From contig CP014609.1 in assembly GCA_001586195.1 (NCBI GenBank), positions 284,001-348,000 of the forward strand: 64,000 nt of DNA, in the 5' to 3' direction. The position numbers and the translations under genes were made by a program. Source of the stretch: Solibacillus silvestris (GTDB lineage Bacteria; Bacillota; Bacilli; Bacillales_A; Planococcaceae). Of the stretch, positions 42,805 to 50,777 are shown piece by piece (within the stretch, counting starts at the first letter, position 1; the number at the start of each line of letters is the position of its first letter). The notes under the pieces were generated by a model, which saw nothing but the letters and a program-made list of their open reading frames with translations, was not told where the DNA came from and ran no database searches.

Positions 42805-43272
42805 TGGAAATTAGAAAGTTTCTGTGAGAAAGTAGAATGGAATGCGGGGGAAGTAGAACAGATCGCTTTGAATGTAGAATGAAGCCGGTTGAATATAGAA
42901 TGCATGCAGTGTATTAGAAACTTTTGGTGAGAAAGTAGAACAGTTCATGGGGAAAGTAGAACAACTCGGCTCAAAAGTAGAAACTGTCGCTATTAAAGTA
43001 GAACGATTGCTGGAGAAAGTAGAAAAATCTCCCTCAAAAGTAGAAAGTTCGAAGGGTATTAGAAAGTTCCGTGGAGAAAGTAGAACAACTCGGCTCGAAA
43101 GAAGAAACTGTCGCTATTAAAGTAGAACAATTACAGGCAAAAGTAGAACGATCCCACTCAAAAGTAGAAAGTGAGAGGGGTATTAGAAAGTCCCAGGGAG
43201 AAAGTGGAACAGTTCATGGAGAAAGTAGAACAACTCGGCTCAAAAGTAAACCCCGCCGCTATTAAAGTAGAA
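42805..43272 (+). repeat. 21-bp periodic array 3, core AAAGTAGAA, with higher-order repeats
   Basis: Twenty-three units. The AGAA of the core begins at 42813, 42834, 42855, 42876, 42897, 42916, 42937, 42958, 42979, 43000, 43021, 43042, 43061, 43082, 43103, 43124, 43145, 43166, 43185, 43206 (GGAA), 43227, 43248 (AAAC) and 43269. Every step is 21 bp except three of 19 bp, each ending at a GTATTAGAA unit. Those mark larger blocks of 145 and 124 bp that share spacers such as CAACTCGGCTC and CTGTCGCTATT. One frame reads Lys-Val-Glu every seven residues, but the 19-bp steps shift it. Confidence 0.9.
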
Positions 43273-43352
43273 CCAATGCATCTCTCTCACCCTAAAACCC
43301 CTTCATAAATCCCATTCTACAAAAACTAGAAATTCTCTATCCAAAATGAACT

Positions 43353-43379
43353 CATATTCTTCTTGCAAGCTCATATACT
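43353..43379 (+). promoter_or_regulatory. Probable sigma-E promoter of spoIID
   Basis: CATATT (43353-43358) and CATATACT (43372-43379) are 13 bp apart, matching the mother-cell sigma-E pattern (ATATT and CATACAnT). The ATG at 43385 is only 5 bases after the -10, so the start of transcription would fall at or next to it. Confidence 0.65.
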
Positions 43380-43384
43380 GTCTC

Positions 43385-44287
43385 ATGAAAAAAATTATCA
43401 TTTATTTTATCATTGGTGTCCTATTGTTTTTAGTCCCGTTCACTTTAAAGTCTAAGAAACAAACCTCCATTCCTGAACAAGCGGAATCTACTTCTTGTCC
43501 TTTATTTATTAAAGTAAATAATACTACAGTTCCAATTGAAGACTACTTAATTGGTGTAATTGCAGGGGAAATGCCGGCAAGTTTTCATATGGAAGCATTA
43601 AAAGCCCAGGCGATTGCCTCCCGCACCTATGTATTGAAGCAGACCAATTATGGAAAAAAGCCGATTCTCACAACGACAGCACATCAAGTTTACAACGATC
43701 AGGAATTGCGAGAAGAAAAATGGAAAACCACTTTTGCGGAAAATGAAGAAAAAATTACAGAAGCCGTCAATCAAACCGCCAACCAAATTCTTACCTATAA
43801 TGATGAATTGATTACAGCCATGTTTCATGCATCATCCTTTCAATATACCGAATCCGCAGAAAACTATAGCGGAAATCCCATTCCCTACTTAACAGCAACC
43901 ACTTCGCCGGAGCAGTTAAATCAGGAACAGACAACGTATACATTTGAAGAGTTAAATAAAAAACTTAAACAGAACTTTTCGAGAGCTCAGCTTCAAAACG
44001 CAAAACTGAAGCGAAACAACACGAACCGCATTGAGCAAATTACCATCCATAAAAAAACATGGACGGGCAGAGAACTGCGCACACTTTTAAACTTACGCTC
44101 CACGAATTTTACATGGGAACCGACAGCGACCGGTATAACGATCAAAACGTATGGATACGGGCATGGGGTAGGGATGAGCCAGTATGGGGCAGACGCGATG
44201 GCACAGGGCGGTTTAACGGCGGAAAATATCCTTTCTCATTACTATCCATCGACAACTTTAAAATCGATAAATTATTGTAAAAAATAA
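43385..44287 (+). CDS. spoIID: Stage II sporulation protein D
   Basis: A membrane-anchored lytic transglycosylase needed with SpoIIM and SpoIIP for engulfment. It has 300 residues from ATG 43385. A single N-terminal membrane segment at about 3-19 (KIIIYFIIGVLLFLVPF) is followed by the SpoIID domain with EDYLIGVIAGEMPASFHMEALKAQ-type sequence, where the catalytic glutamate is in AGEMP. AIASRTYVL and the C-terminal YGYGHGVGMSQYGADAMA complete the signature. No ribosome site precedes the ATG. A probable sigma-E promoter ends 5 bases upstream. An ATG at 43346 would add 13 residues. Confidence 0.93.
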   Translation: MKKIIIYFIIGVLLFLVPFTLKSKKQTSIPEQAESTSCPLFIKVNNTTVPIEDYLIGVIAGEMPASFHMEALKAQAIASRTYVLKQTNYGKKPILTTTAHQVYNDQELREEKWKTTFAENEEKITEAVNQTANQILTYNDELITAMFHASSFQYTESAENYSGNPIPYLTATTSPEQLNQEQTTYTFEELNKKLKQNFSRAQLQNAKLKRNNTNRIEQITIHKKTWTGRELRTLLNLRSTNFTWEPTATGITIKTYGYGHGVGMSQYGADAMAQGGLTAENILSHYYPSTTLKSINYCKK

Positions 44288-44336
44288 TGTTTAACTTTCC
44301 AATTTCTTGTACACACTTCCATTTGAGGTGATGAAT

Positions 44337-44990
44337 ATGAGAGAAGTTAAACAAAAGCCTTCTCAGAAACCAGTTATGCAAAGACGGTGGTTTTGGCCGG
44401 CTGTATACGGTGGTATGGCAGTAATGATTGTGGCCGTTATTTTTAGTTTTAATGCATTGTATGAAAGTCAGAATGAGCAGGAATTGATGGAAGAAGTTTC
44501 TGCACCAGCCGACCAGTCGATCGTTCCAACAACAGCGACTGTTTCGGAAACTTTGAAGTATCCATTCAAAGAAGAATACTTAAATGAAGTTACAATTTTG
44601 CAGGACTTTTATGACGTATCCAAAGATGAAGCAACACGCGAAAACTCATTGCTTGTATTTAATCAAGTATTCACAACATCTACAGGGGTCTCTATCGCAA
44701 TTAACAGCGAGCCTTTTGAAGTTGTTGCTGCAATGAGCGGTGAAGTGACTGAAGTGAAAATGGATGCATTTACAGGCAACAGCATTACAGTTACACATCC
44801 AAATGGTATGCAAACACGCTATAACTCCGTGGCAGATATCCTTGTAAAACAAGGCGATCAAGTTTCACAAGGCGATCAGCTTGCTACTTCACAAGAAAAT
44901 GAATGGAATCCAAACATTGGCGTTCATTTACACTTTGAAGTAATGGAAGATGGTGTACTGGTGGATCCGAACAAATATTTATCCTTTTGA
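44337..44990 (+). CDS. spoIIQ: Stage II sporulation protein Q (SpoIIQ)
   Basis: The forespore half of the SpoIIQ-SpoIIIAH channel linking forespore and mother cell. ATG at 44337 with GAGGTG 6 bases upstream. It has 217 residues, one membrane segment at about 20-41 (FWPAVYGGMAVMIVAVIFSF) and an external LytM/M23 domain. The HLHFEV motif is kept. In contrast, the place of the usual HxGxD metal motif reads STGVSIA, so two ligands are missing and the domain is probably not an active peptidase. Its place directly after spoIID is the same as in Bacillus. Confidence 0.92.
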   Translation: MREVKQKPSQKPVMQRRWFWPAVYGGMAVMIVAVIFSFNALYESQNEQELMEEVSAPADQSIVPTTATVSETLKYPFKEEYLNEVTILQDFYDVSKDEATRENSLLVFNQVFTTSTGVSIAINSEPFEVVAAMSGEVTEVKMDAFTGNSITVTHPNGMQTRYNSVADILVKQGDQVSQGDQLATSQENEWNPNIGVHLHFEVMEDGVLVDPNKYLSF

Positions 44991-45067
44991 TTATTTAGGA
45001 AAATGGATGAATTCGGATACATTTTTAGTAAGTTAACGACGAATCCTGCAATCTACTCCGAATAATT

Positions 45068-45115
45068 AAGAGCCTGCTCACATAAGGTGAAATATTAAGA
45101 AGCAAGGCTCTTTAT
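45068..45115 (+). terminator. Terminator-like hairpin after spoIIQ
   Basis: AGAGCCT pairs with AGGCTCT around a long loop and leads into TTTATATT. Confidence 0.5.
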
Positions 45116-45139
45116 ATTAGAAGTAGAGAGGGAGAGGAC

Positions 45140-45406
45140 GTGCACGAACATATTCGGCAACGCTGCGTTCGTTTGGGTGAACTGTTGGTAGAGACAGGTG
45201 AAACCGTGCGTGCACTCGCGAAAATGACGGGATTCTCTAAAAGTACTGTACACAAAGATTTGACAGAGCGGCTAAAACAAGTGAATGAACCACTTGCGCT
45301 ACAAGTACAACAAGTTTTAACCTATAACAAATCAATTCGCCATTTACGCGGTGGTGAAGCAACACGTAAAAAGTGGATTACAAAGCAACAAGAAAAAAGC
45401 ATTTAG
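45140..45406 (+). CDS. spoIIID: Sporulation transcription factor SpoIIID
   Basis: An 88-residue DNA-binding regulator that acts in the mother cell, switching early sigma-E genes. The helix-turn-helix spans about residues 20-45 (ETVRALAKMTGFSKSTVHKDL), followed by a basic C-terminal tail (RGGEATRKKW) that also contacts DNA. GTG start at 45140 after AGGGAGAGGAC. The place before mbl is as in Bacillus subtilis. A terminator overlaps the stop codon. Confidence 0.96.
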   Translation: MHEHIRQRCVRLGELLVETGETVRALAKMTGFSKSTVHKDLTERLKQVNEPLALQVQQVLTYNKSIRHLRGGEATRKKWITKQQEKSI

Positions 45407-45437
45407 TCTGTTATTATAACAACTAAATGCTTTTTTT
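45393..45437 (+). terminator. spoIIID terminator
   Basis: AAAAGCATTTAGT and ACTAAATGCTTTT pair and T7 follows. The left arm overlaps the last codons and the stop. Confidence 0.9.
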
Positions 45438-45597
45438 CGTGATTATCACTTTAGATTTTTACCATTTTAAACCATTATAAAGGAAAATCCTTCCCACAAT
45501 ATTGATGTAATTCAACACTGTATATGATAAAATAACTAAGATAGACATATATAGAATCGTATACATGTTCAAATGGGCGGAAGGAGAATAATGAAAC

Positions 45598-46590
45598 ATG
45601 TTTTCTAAAGATATTGGGATTGATTTGGGTACTGCTAACGTGCTGATTCATTTAAAAGGCAAAGGGATTGTTTTGAATGAGCCATCTGTAGTGGCAATAG
45701 ATAAAAAGACAAATAAAGTATTGGCAGTCGGTGAAGAGGCACGTCAAATGGTGGGACGTACACCGGGAAATATTATTGCGATTCGTCCATTAAAGGATGG
45801 CGTAATTGCGGATTTTGATGTAACAGAAGCGATGCTAAAACATTTTATCAATAAATTGGACGTTAAAGGTTTCTTATCGAAGCCCCGCATTTTAATTTGC
45901 TGTCCGACAAATATTACATCGGTAGAACAAAAAGCGATTCGTGAAGCAGCTGAAAAATCGGGCGGCAAAAAAGTTTATTTGGAAGAAGAGCCTAAAGTGG
46001 CAGCAATCGGCGCAGGTATGGATATTTTCCAGCCAAGCGGTAATATGGTCGTTGATATCGGTGGAGGTACAACGGATGTAGCAGTATTATCAATGGGCGA
46101 TATCGTAACAAGCGAATCGATTAAAGTTGCCGGGGATGTATTCGATAATGACATATTGCAATACATAAAGAAAGAATACAAGCTGTTGATCGGTGAACGT
46201 ACAGCAGAAAATATTAAAACAACAATTGGTACAGTATTCCCTGGCGGACGCGATGATACTATGGATATCCGCGGTCGTGATATGGTAACGGGCTTACCAA
46301 GAACAATCGAAATCAATTCAGAAGAGATTGAGCACGCATTGCGTGAATCGGTTAGCATGATTGTACAGGCAGCAAAAGACGTACTGGAAAAAACACCACC
46401 TGAATTATCAGCCGACATCATTGATCGAGGCGTTATTTTAACAGGTGGGGGTGCGTTGCTACATGGCATTGATCAGCTTTTAATCGAAGAGTTGAAAGTA
46501 CCTGTATTTGTGGCGGAAAACCCAATGGACTGTGTGGCAGTTGGAACTGGAATTATGCTGGATAATATTGATCGCGCGGTAAATAAATAA
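45598..46590 (+). CDS. mbl: Rod-shape protein Mbl (MreB-like actin)
   Basis: Bacterial actin that directs lateral wall growth. It has 330 residues. Actin-fold phosphate loops are visible: DIGIDLGTANVLIHLKGKG near residue 5, VVDIGGGTTDVAVLSMG near residue 156 and ILTGGGALLHGIDQLL near residue 287. Position between spoIIID and the flagellar genes is specific for mbl. MreB proper lies elsewhere in relatives. The ATG follows GGAAGGAG. Confidence 0.95.
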   Translation: MFSKDIGIDLGTANVLIHLKGKGIVLNEPSVVAIDKKTNKVLAVGEEARQMVGRTPGNIIAIRPLKDGVIADFDVTEAMLKHFINKLDVKGFLSKPRILICCPTNITSVEQKAIREAAEKSGGKKVYLEEEPKVAAIGAGMDIFQPSGNMVVDIGGGTTDVAVLSMGDIVTSESIKVAGDVFDNDILQYIKKEYKLLIGERTAENIKTTIGTVFPGGRDDTMDIRGRDMVTGLPRTIEINSEEIEHALRESVSMIVQAAKDVLEKTPPELSADIIDRGVILTGGGALLHGIDQLLIEELKVPVFVAENPMDCVAVGTGIMLDNIDRAVNK

Positions 46591-46660
46591 ATTATATTAC
46601 TTATAATTATCATTTTTTTGCCGATAAATGATAAATACGGCATAATTAGAGGTGAATTGA

Positions 46661-47503
46661 GTGTTTAAAGGTTTTTATACAGTAGCTACAGGAATGGTTG
46701 CACAACAACGTAAAACTGAAATTTTAACGAATAATATGGCCAATGCCAATACACCTGGCTTTAAATCAGATCAAACGACCATTCGTTCTTTTCCGGATAT
46801 GTTGATGTCGGCAGTAAATTCGACAAACATTCCAACGGAGAACGGGTTTGCAATAAAAAATCTTAATCCGGTTGGTGCGGTGAATGCGGGTGTTTATTTA
46901 CAGGAAACAATGCCAAACCAAGCGCAAGGCCAGATTTATTCAACTGGTTTAAATACAGATATCGCTCTGATCAATAGCTCGATGCCTACTGACGAAGCTT
47001 CAGGGAATTCGGGACAAATTTTCTTCCGTTTGGAAAATGAATCCGGAACCGAGAGCTATACACGTAACGGGAATTTTACGCTGGACGGGCAGGGCAATCT
47101 AGTAAACCCTCAAGGACTATTCGTATTGGATGCAAATGGGGAACGTATGCAGTTTGATAACGACAATATTCGCATCAGTTCGGATGGGGCGATTTTTGAC
47201 GAAAATGATGTACAGGTTGGCACATTGGGTGTCGCATTTTCAGAAAACCCGGATGTACTTGTGAAGCGTGATAATGGGTTGTTCAATACATTGGATGGCG
47301 TCGATCTACCATCTGCCTATGGACAGGCTAATGTACAATTTTCGATGCAACAGCAATATTTAGAAGGATCCAATGTTGATGCCTCTAAAGCAATGACAGA
47401 TCTATTAACTGCATACCGAGCATTTGAAGCAAACCAAAAAGTGCTGCAGGCATACGATAAGAGTATGGAAAAAGCGGTTAATGAAATTGGACGAGTTAAT
47501 TAA
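46661..47503 (+). CDS. flhO: Flagellar hook/rod-type protein FlhO
   Basis: A distal basal-body rod protein of the FlgF/FlgG family with 280 residues. The N-terminus (FYTVATGMVAQQRKTEILTNNMANANTPGFKSD) carries the ANxNTPGFK rod signature, and the C-terminus (LTAYRAFEANQKVLQAYDKSM) carries the second coiled coil. GTG start at 46661 after AGAGGTG. Bacillus has flhO-flhP in this place. They are separated by 157 bp here. Confidence 0.92.
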   Translation: MFKGFYTVATGMVAQQRKTEILTNNMANANTPGFKSDQTTIRSFPDMLMSAVNSTNIPTENGFAIKNLNPVGAVNAGVYLQETMPNQAQGQIYSTGLNTDIALINSSMPTDEASGNSGQIFFRLENESGTESYTRNGNFTLDGQGNLVNPQGLFVLDANGERMQFDNDNIRISSDGAIFDENDVQVGTLGVAFSENPDVLVKRDNGLFNTLDGVDLPSAYGQANVQFSMQQQYLEGSNVDASKAMTDLLTAYRAFEANQKVLQAYDKSMEKAVNEIGRVN

Positions 47504-47660
47504 ATAATTGCATTTGAATGATTATAAACGAGTTGATTGAAATGATGAGAAGGCGACTCCACCGTGGAAAGAACCCAGATCGGAATGGAAATCAACTCAT
47601 TCATATAGCGATTATTTTCATTAGCTGTCGAATTTTCGTATAATTAAGGAGGTGCGGGAA

Positions 47661-48500
47661 ATGTTACGTACAATGGTGAGTGCGACAAATACATTATCTC
47701 AACTACAGCATCAGTTAGACACAATCAGTACAAATATCGCAAACAGTAATACAACAGGCTATAAAGCACAGCAGGCAAATTTTACGGAAATGCTGTATCA
47801 ACAGTTTAATAACGATGAATTAGACCGCACTGTCCGTGATACACCTGTAGGCATTCGTTATGGTGTCGGTGCACAGATCGGGTTAATCCAATCCAATCAG
47901 ACACAAGGTTCACTGCAAGTAACAGACCGCGATTTAGACTTTGCCTTAACAACAAAGAACCAATATTTTAATGTGTTAATGCAAAATCCTGAGGGCGATG
48001 TGCGAACTGCATACACTCGTAACGGTAGCTTTTATGTAACACAGACCGAACCGGGTATTCTTTCACTTGTTAATAGCGATGGATACCAAGTAGCAGATGC
48101 AAATGGACAGCCAATTACATTCCCGGATAATGTGACAGGTTTTACGATGGATTCAGACGGTTCGTTAGTGGCAAACTATGAAAATGGCACACCGCTAAAG
48201 TTCCAGCTGGGAATTTCTGAACTGCAAAAACCAAATGTAATGGAAAAATTACAGGGCGGGACATATATTGGGTTACCGGAAAATCTTGATGCACTAGGCT
48301 TCACGCAAGCGCAAGTACTGACAGATCTGCAAGGTGCCAATCGTCAAGTGGGCATTCAAAAAGGTGCACTTGAAATGTCGAATGTAGACGTTTCAAAAGA
48401 GATGACAAATTTAATTCAAGCACAGCGTTCATATCAATTTAATACACGTGCGATTACAATTGCAGACCAAATGCTTGGGTTAATTAACGGTATTCGCTAG
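47661..48500 (+). CDS. flhP: Flagellar hook/rod-type protein FlhP
   Basis: Partner of FlhO, FlgG-like. ATG at 47661 is 8 bases from AAGGAGG. It has 279 residues with the N-terminal signature QLDTISTNIANSNTTGYKAQ and the C-terminal NLIQAQRSYQFNTRAITIAD. Both proteins are exported by the flagellar system without a cleaved signal. Upstream, near 47548-47590, is a short GC-richer element with GCGACTCCACCGTGG resembling part of repeat family A. Confidence 0.93.
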   Translation: MLRTMVSATNTLSQLQHQLDTISTNIANSNTTGYKAQQANFTEMLYQQFNNDELDRTVRDTPVGIRYGVGAQIGLIQSNQTQGSLQVTDRDLDFALTTKNQYFNVLMQNPEGDVRTAYTRNGSFYVTQTEPGILSLVNSDGYQVADANGQPITFPDNVTGFTMDSDGSLVANYENGTPLKFQLGISELQKPNVMEKLQGGTYIGLPENLDALGFTQAQVLTDLQGANRQVGIQKGALEMSNVDVSKEMTNLIQAQRSYQFNTRAITIADQMLGLINGIR

Positions 48501-48529
48501 ACGTGCGACATTGTTAAGGGAGAAGTTTT

Positions 48530-48820
48530 ATGACGAATGAGTTAGATAGACAGATTGAGCAAAAGGAGCCTGCAGCCAAAAAGACGAGACGTCGTATAAA
48601 GAACGTTTCGGAGTCGCCAACGGAACAGCCTGTTGGTAAGGTTCGGCTTCGACTGATTCCGATCTGGCTACGTATTATAATCGTAATTTTATTATTTTTA
48701 GTAGCCGTAATTGTAGGACTGGTTATTGGCTACAGCGTTATAGGGGACGGCGCAGCATTCGATGTTTTAAAATGGGAAACATGGCAGCATCTTCTCGATA
48801 TTATAAATGGTAAAGAGTAG
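48530..48820 (+). CDS. EpuA/RpoB-associated small membrane protein (PF11772-like)
   Basis: A 96-residue protein with a charged N-terminal half rich in Lys, Arg and Glu. One membrane helix at about residues 49-68 (IIIVILLFLVAVIVGLVIGY) is followed by a short tail with GDGAAFDVLKWETWQHLLD. It matches the small protein that databases often label DNA-directed RNA polymerase subunit beta because of an annotation habit. It is not RpoB. The family has no firm function. It stands between flhP and fabZ. Confidence 0.8.
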   Translation: MTNELDRQIEQKEPAAKKTRRRIKNVSESPTEQPVGKVRLRLIPIWLRIIIVILLFLVAVIVGLVIGYSVIGDGAAFDVLKWETWQHLLDIINGKE

Positions 48821-49019
48821 AGGGATTGTCGGGAAAGCCATTTCCGAACAGTCCCTTTACAGCTAGGACGCAAAAAATTTACTTTTTGTTTGAATTGGAG
48901 CAAAAAACGGGCTGAAATTCCAGCCTCTTTCTCCATTATTTTCATTGCTTTACCAGAACATACATAAAAATAAACGATTATCTACATAATATTATAGAGG
49001 AAATAAGGGGGATTTTTTC

Positions 49020-49457
49020 ATGTTAAACGCAGAGCAAATTCAAAATATTTTACCACATCGCTATCCATTTTTATTAGTTGATCGCATTCTTGAAATCGAA
49101 GAAGGAAAGCGCGCACTTGGATTGAAAAATGTATCAATTAACGAAGAATTTTTTAATGGGCATTTTCCTGGCTACCCAGTAATGCCAGGTGTTCTAATTG
49201 TCGAGGCACTTGCGCAAGTAGGTGGTGTGGCATTACTAAACGCACCTGAATATAAAGGGCGTCTTGTATTTTTAACAGGGATTGATAATTGCCGTTTCAA
49301 GCGTCAAGTCGTACCGGGCGATCAGCTAAAACTTGAAGTGGAATTTTTGAAATTGCGCGGACAAATGGGGAAAGGCCGTGCTACTGCGACAGTAGATGGC
49401 GAACTAGTTTGTGAGTGCGAGATTCTATTTGCAATTGGACCTGAACAGCCAAAATAA
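49020..49457 (+). CDS. fabZ: 3-hydroxyacyl-ACP dehydratase FabZ
   Basis: Removes water from 3-hydroxyacyl-ACP in fatty-acid synthesis. It has 145 residues with the hot-dog fold. The N-terminal [14 protein letters not shown] motif is followed by the catalytic histidine in [20 protein letters not shown] near residue 47, with the paired glutamate in the same helix. ATG after AAGGGGG. It stands alone, as ywpB in Bacillus. Confidence 0.96.
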   Translation: MLNAEQIQNILPHRYPFLLVDRILEIEEGKRALGLKNVSINEEFFNGHFPGYPVMPGVLIVEALAQVGGVALLNAPEYKGRLVFLTGIDNCRFKRQVVPGDQLKLEVEFLKLRGQMGKGRATATVDGELVCECEILFAIGPEQPK

Positions 49458-49650
49458 GGCGATTTGCAATTGGAACTCAAAGATTATAAAATATAAAGGT
49501 TGAAGAAAATCTTTAACTTCTTTAAGCAGAAGTCTCCCAATGAGATAGGATAGGTGTGGGACGATTGCCAGTGTTCACCTTTTATAGGTTTTCATTTGCC
49601 TGTAAACAATGAGCGAAGTTTGGCTTTAAACGTAGGAGGTTTTAAAATAG

Positions 49651-50034
49651 ATGTATAAACAACTGTCTTCAGGCGTAAAAATTAGTATTACACGATCAAT
49701 ATCGACGTCGTTTGAAGCTTATTTAGCAAGCATTGGTTGGGATGAAGAAAAATTTTCGATGGAAGACTATATGGCAAGCTGGCAGACTTACTTTAAAGAA
49801 AATGCCGCTTGGATCGATAAAATACCGGCAGACATTTTACTGAGCCCTGAATTTCATGAAGAAATTGCTAAGAAAATGGATGAGGTCATTGCTAAAATTT
49901 TAAGTGAAGAGCCAACAGAAAAGCAAAAGCAGGAAATTGCGGAATTACAGAAACAATTAGGTACAAATTACAAATTCGACTGTAAAGCAGAAGCCGCTTA
50001 TGTTGAACAGCTCTTAAAAGATAAATTAAAATAA
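49651..50034 (+). CDS. Hypothetical protein, 127 residues
   Basis: I do not recognise this family. The protein has no membrane segment or signal and appears mostly helical, acidic in the middle and basic at both ends. There are two tryptophan-rich stretches (SIGWDEEKF, ENAAWIDKI) and a coiled-coil-like segment EEPTEKQKQEIAELQKQLG at about residues 88-106. The start at 49651 follows TAGGAGG. It lies 193 bp after fabZ. The gap holds a short imperfect hairpin near 49500-49535 and no clear promoter or riboswitch. Confidence 0.75.
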   Translation: MYKQLSSGVKISITRSISTSFEAYLASIGWDEEKFSMEDYMASWQTYFKENAAWIDKIPADILLSPEFHEEIAKKMDEVIAKILSEEPTEKQKQEIAELQKQLGTNYKFDCKAEAAYVEQLLKDKLK

Positions 50035-50138
50035 CCGCACGTTTTTGTAGGATAGATCCTTCTTTTCCCGGGCACTATATGTACGATCACACGAAGTGAT
50101 CGACTCATGATTGCATATGGGAAAGGAGGGAATTTTTT

Positions 50139-50531
50139 ATGCGAAAATCAGCACTACTTGTAGCACTTTCGCTTGGTTCACTGTTATTTCTCTCAGCGTG
50201 TAACACAAATGACAATGCTGGAGAAGACAATCTGGGAAATGATGTCAAAAACGGTGTTAACGATGTAATGGATGACACACGTGACGTTATCGATGACACG
50301 GTAGATACAGTTGATCCGGATACAGATGGACGTAGCGGTCAAAACGACATGAACGGACAAACAAATGAGAGCACGATTGACAACAATCACAACTCAAATG
50401 TCCCGAACGGTTCAAACGGTCCGAATGTTGAAAATGGCGCAACTGCACCAGGAGCTCCATCGGTAAACCAAGAAGATATCATTGAAGACCGTGCAGATCG
50501 TAAGGATAAAGACGAAGTGGATAACCACTAG
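50139..50531 (+). CDS. Small lipoprotein, Asp/Asn-rich
   Basis: A 130-residue predicted lipoprotein. The signal peptide has a basic start and a hydrophobic core (LLVALSLGSLLFLSAC), with the lipobox LSAC placing the lipid on Cys21. The rest is very polar, rich in Asp, Asn, Gly and Thr, with repeated NDV/DDT stretches and a KDKDEVDN end. It is likely to be disordered and attached to the outer membrane face. No family was recognised. AAAGGAGG precedes the ATG. Confidence 0.85.
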   Translation: MRKSALLVALSLGSLLFLSACNTNDNAGEDNLGNDVKNGVNDVMDDTRDVIDDTVDTVDPDTDGRSGQNDMNGQTNESTIDNNHNSNVPNGSNGPNVENGATAPGAPSVNQEDIIEDRADRKDKDEVDNH

Positions 50532-50545
50532 TCTAAAGAAGGAAT

Positions 50546-50578
50546 CAGTGTTCACTTTGGTGAGCACTGGTTTTTTTT
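50546..50578 (+). terminator. Terminator after the lipoprotein gene
   Basis: CAGTGTTCAC pairs with GTGAGCACTG around TTTG, followed by T8. Confidence 0.9.
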
Positions 50579-50639
50579 ATGTTGTGGAGAGGCGAGCGAA
50601 ATGAAATAATCAAATTTAATGGATGAAGACGGGCAGAAG

Positions 50640-50765
50640 AATTTATTCCTCACTTGAGCCAGGATAATCCTCACTTAGTTGTGTTTAATCCTCAAAACAG
50701 GGTAGATAATCCCCACTTAGTAAGTGATAATCCTCATTTCAGGTTAATTAATCCTCAATTCAAAA
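50640..50765 (+). repeat. 21-bp periodic array 4, core AATCCTCA
   Basis: CCTCA or CCCCA begins at 50648, 50669, 50690, 50711, 50732 and 50753, exactly 21 bp apart, each preceded by AAT or ATT. The intervening 12-13 bp vary (for example CTTGAGCCAGGAT, AAACAGGGTAGAT). It lies between convergent genes, ending 12 bp before the stop of the NERD gene. The core differs from arrays 1-3. Confidence 0.85.
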
Positions 50766-50777
50766 ATAAAAGTGAAT

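Noticed and set aside
43071-43265. 64-codon frame with Lys-Val-Glu heptads
   Set aside because: It is part of array 3; the frame is broken by 19-bp steps on both sides and there is no ribosome site.
42805-43272. CRISPR array
   Set aside because: The core is only 8-9 bp with 12-bp spacers and a 21-bp period, far too short for CRISPR, and no cas genes are present.
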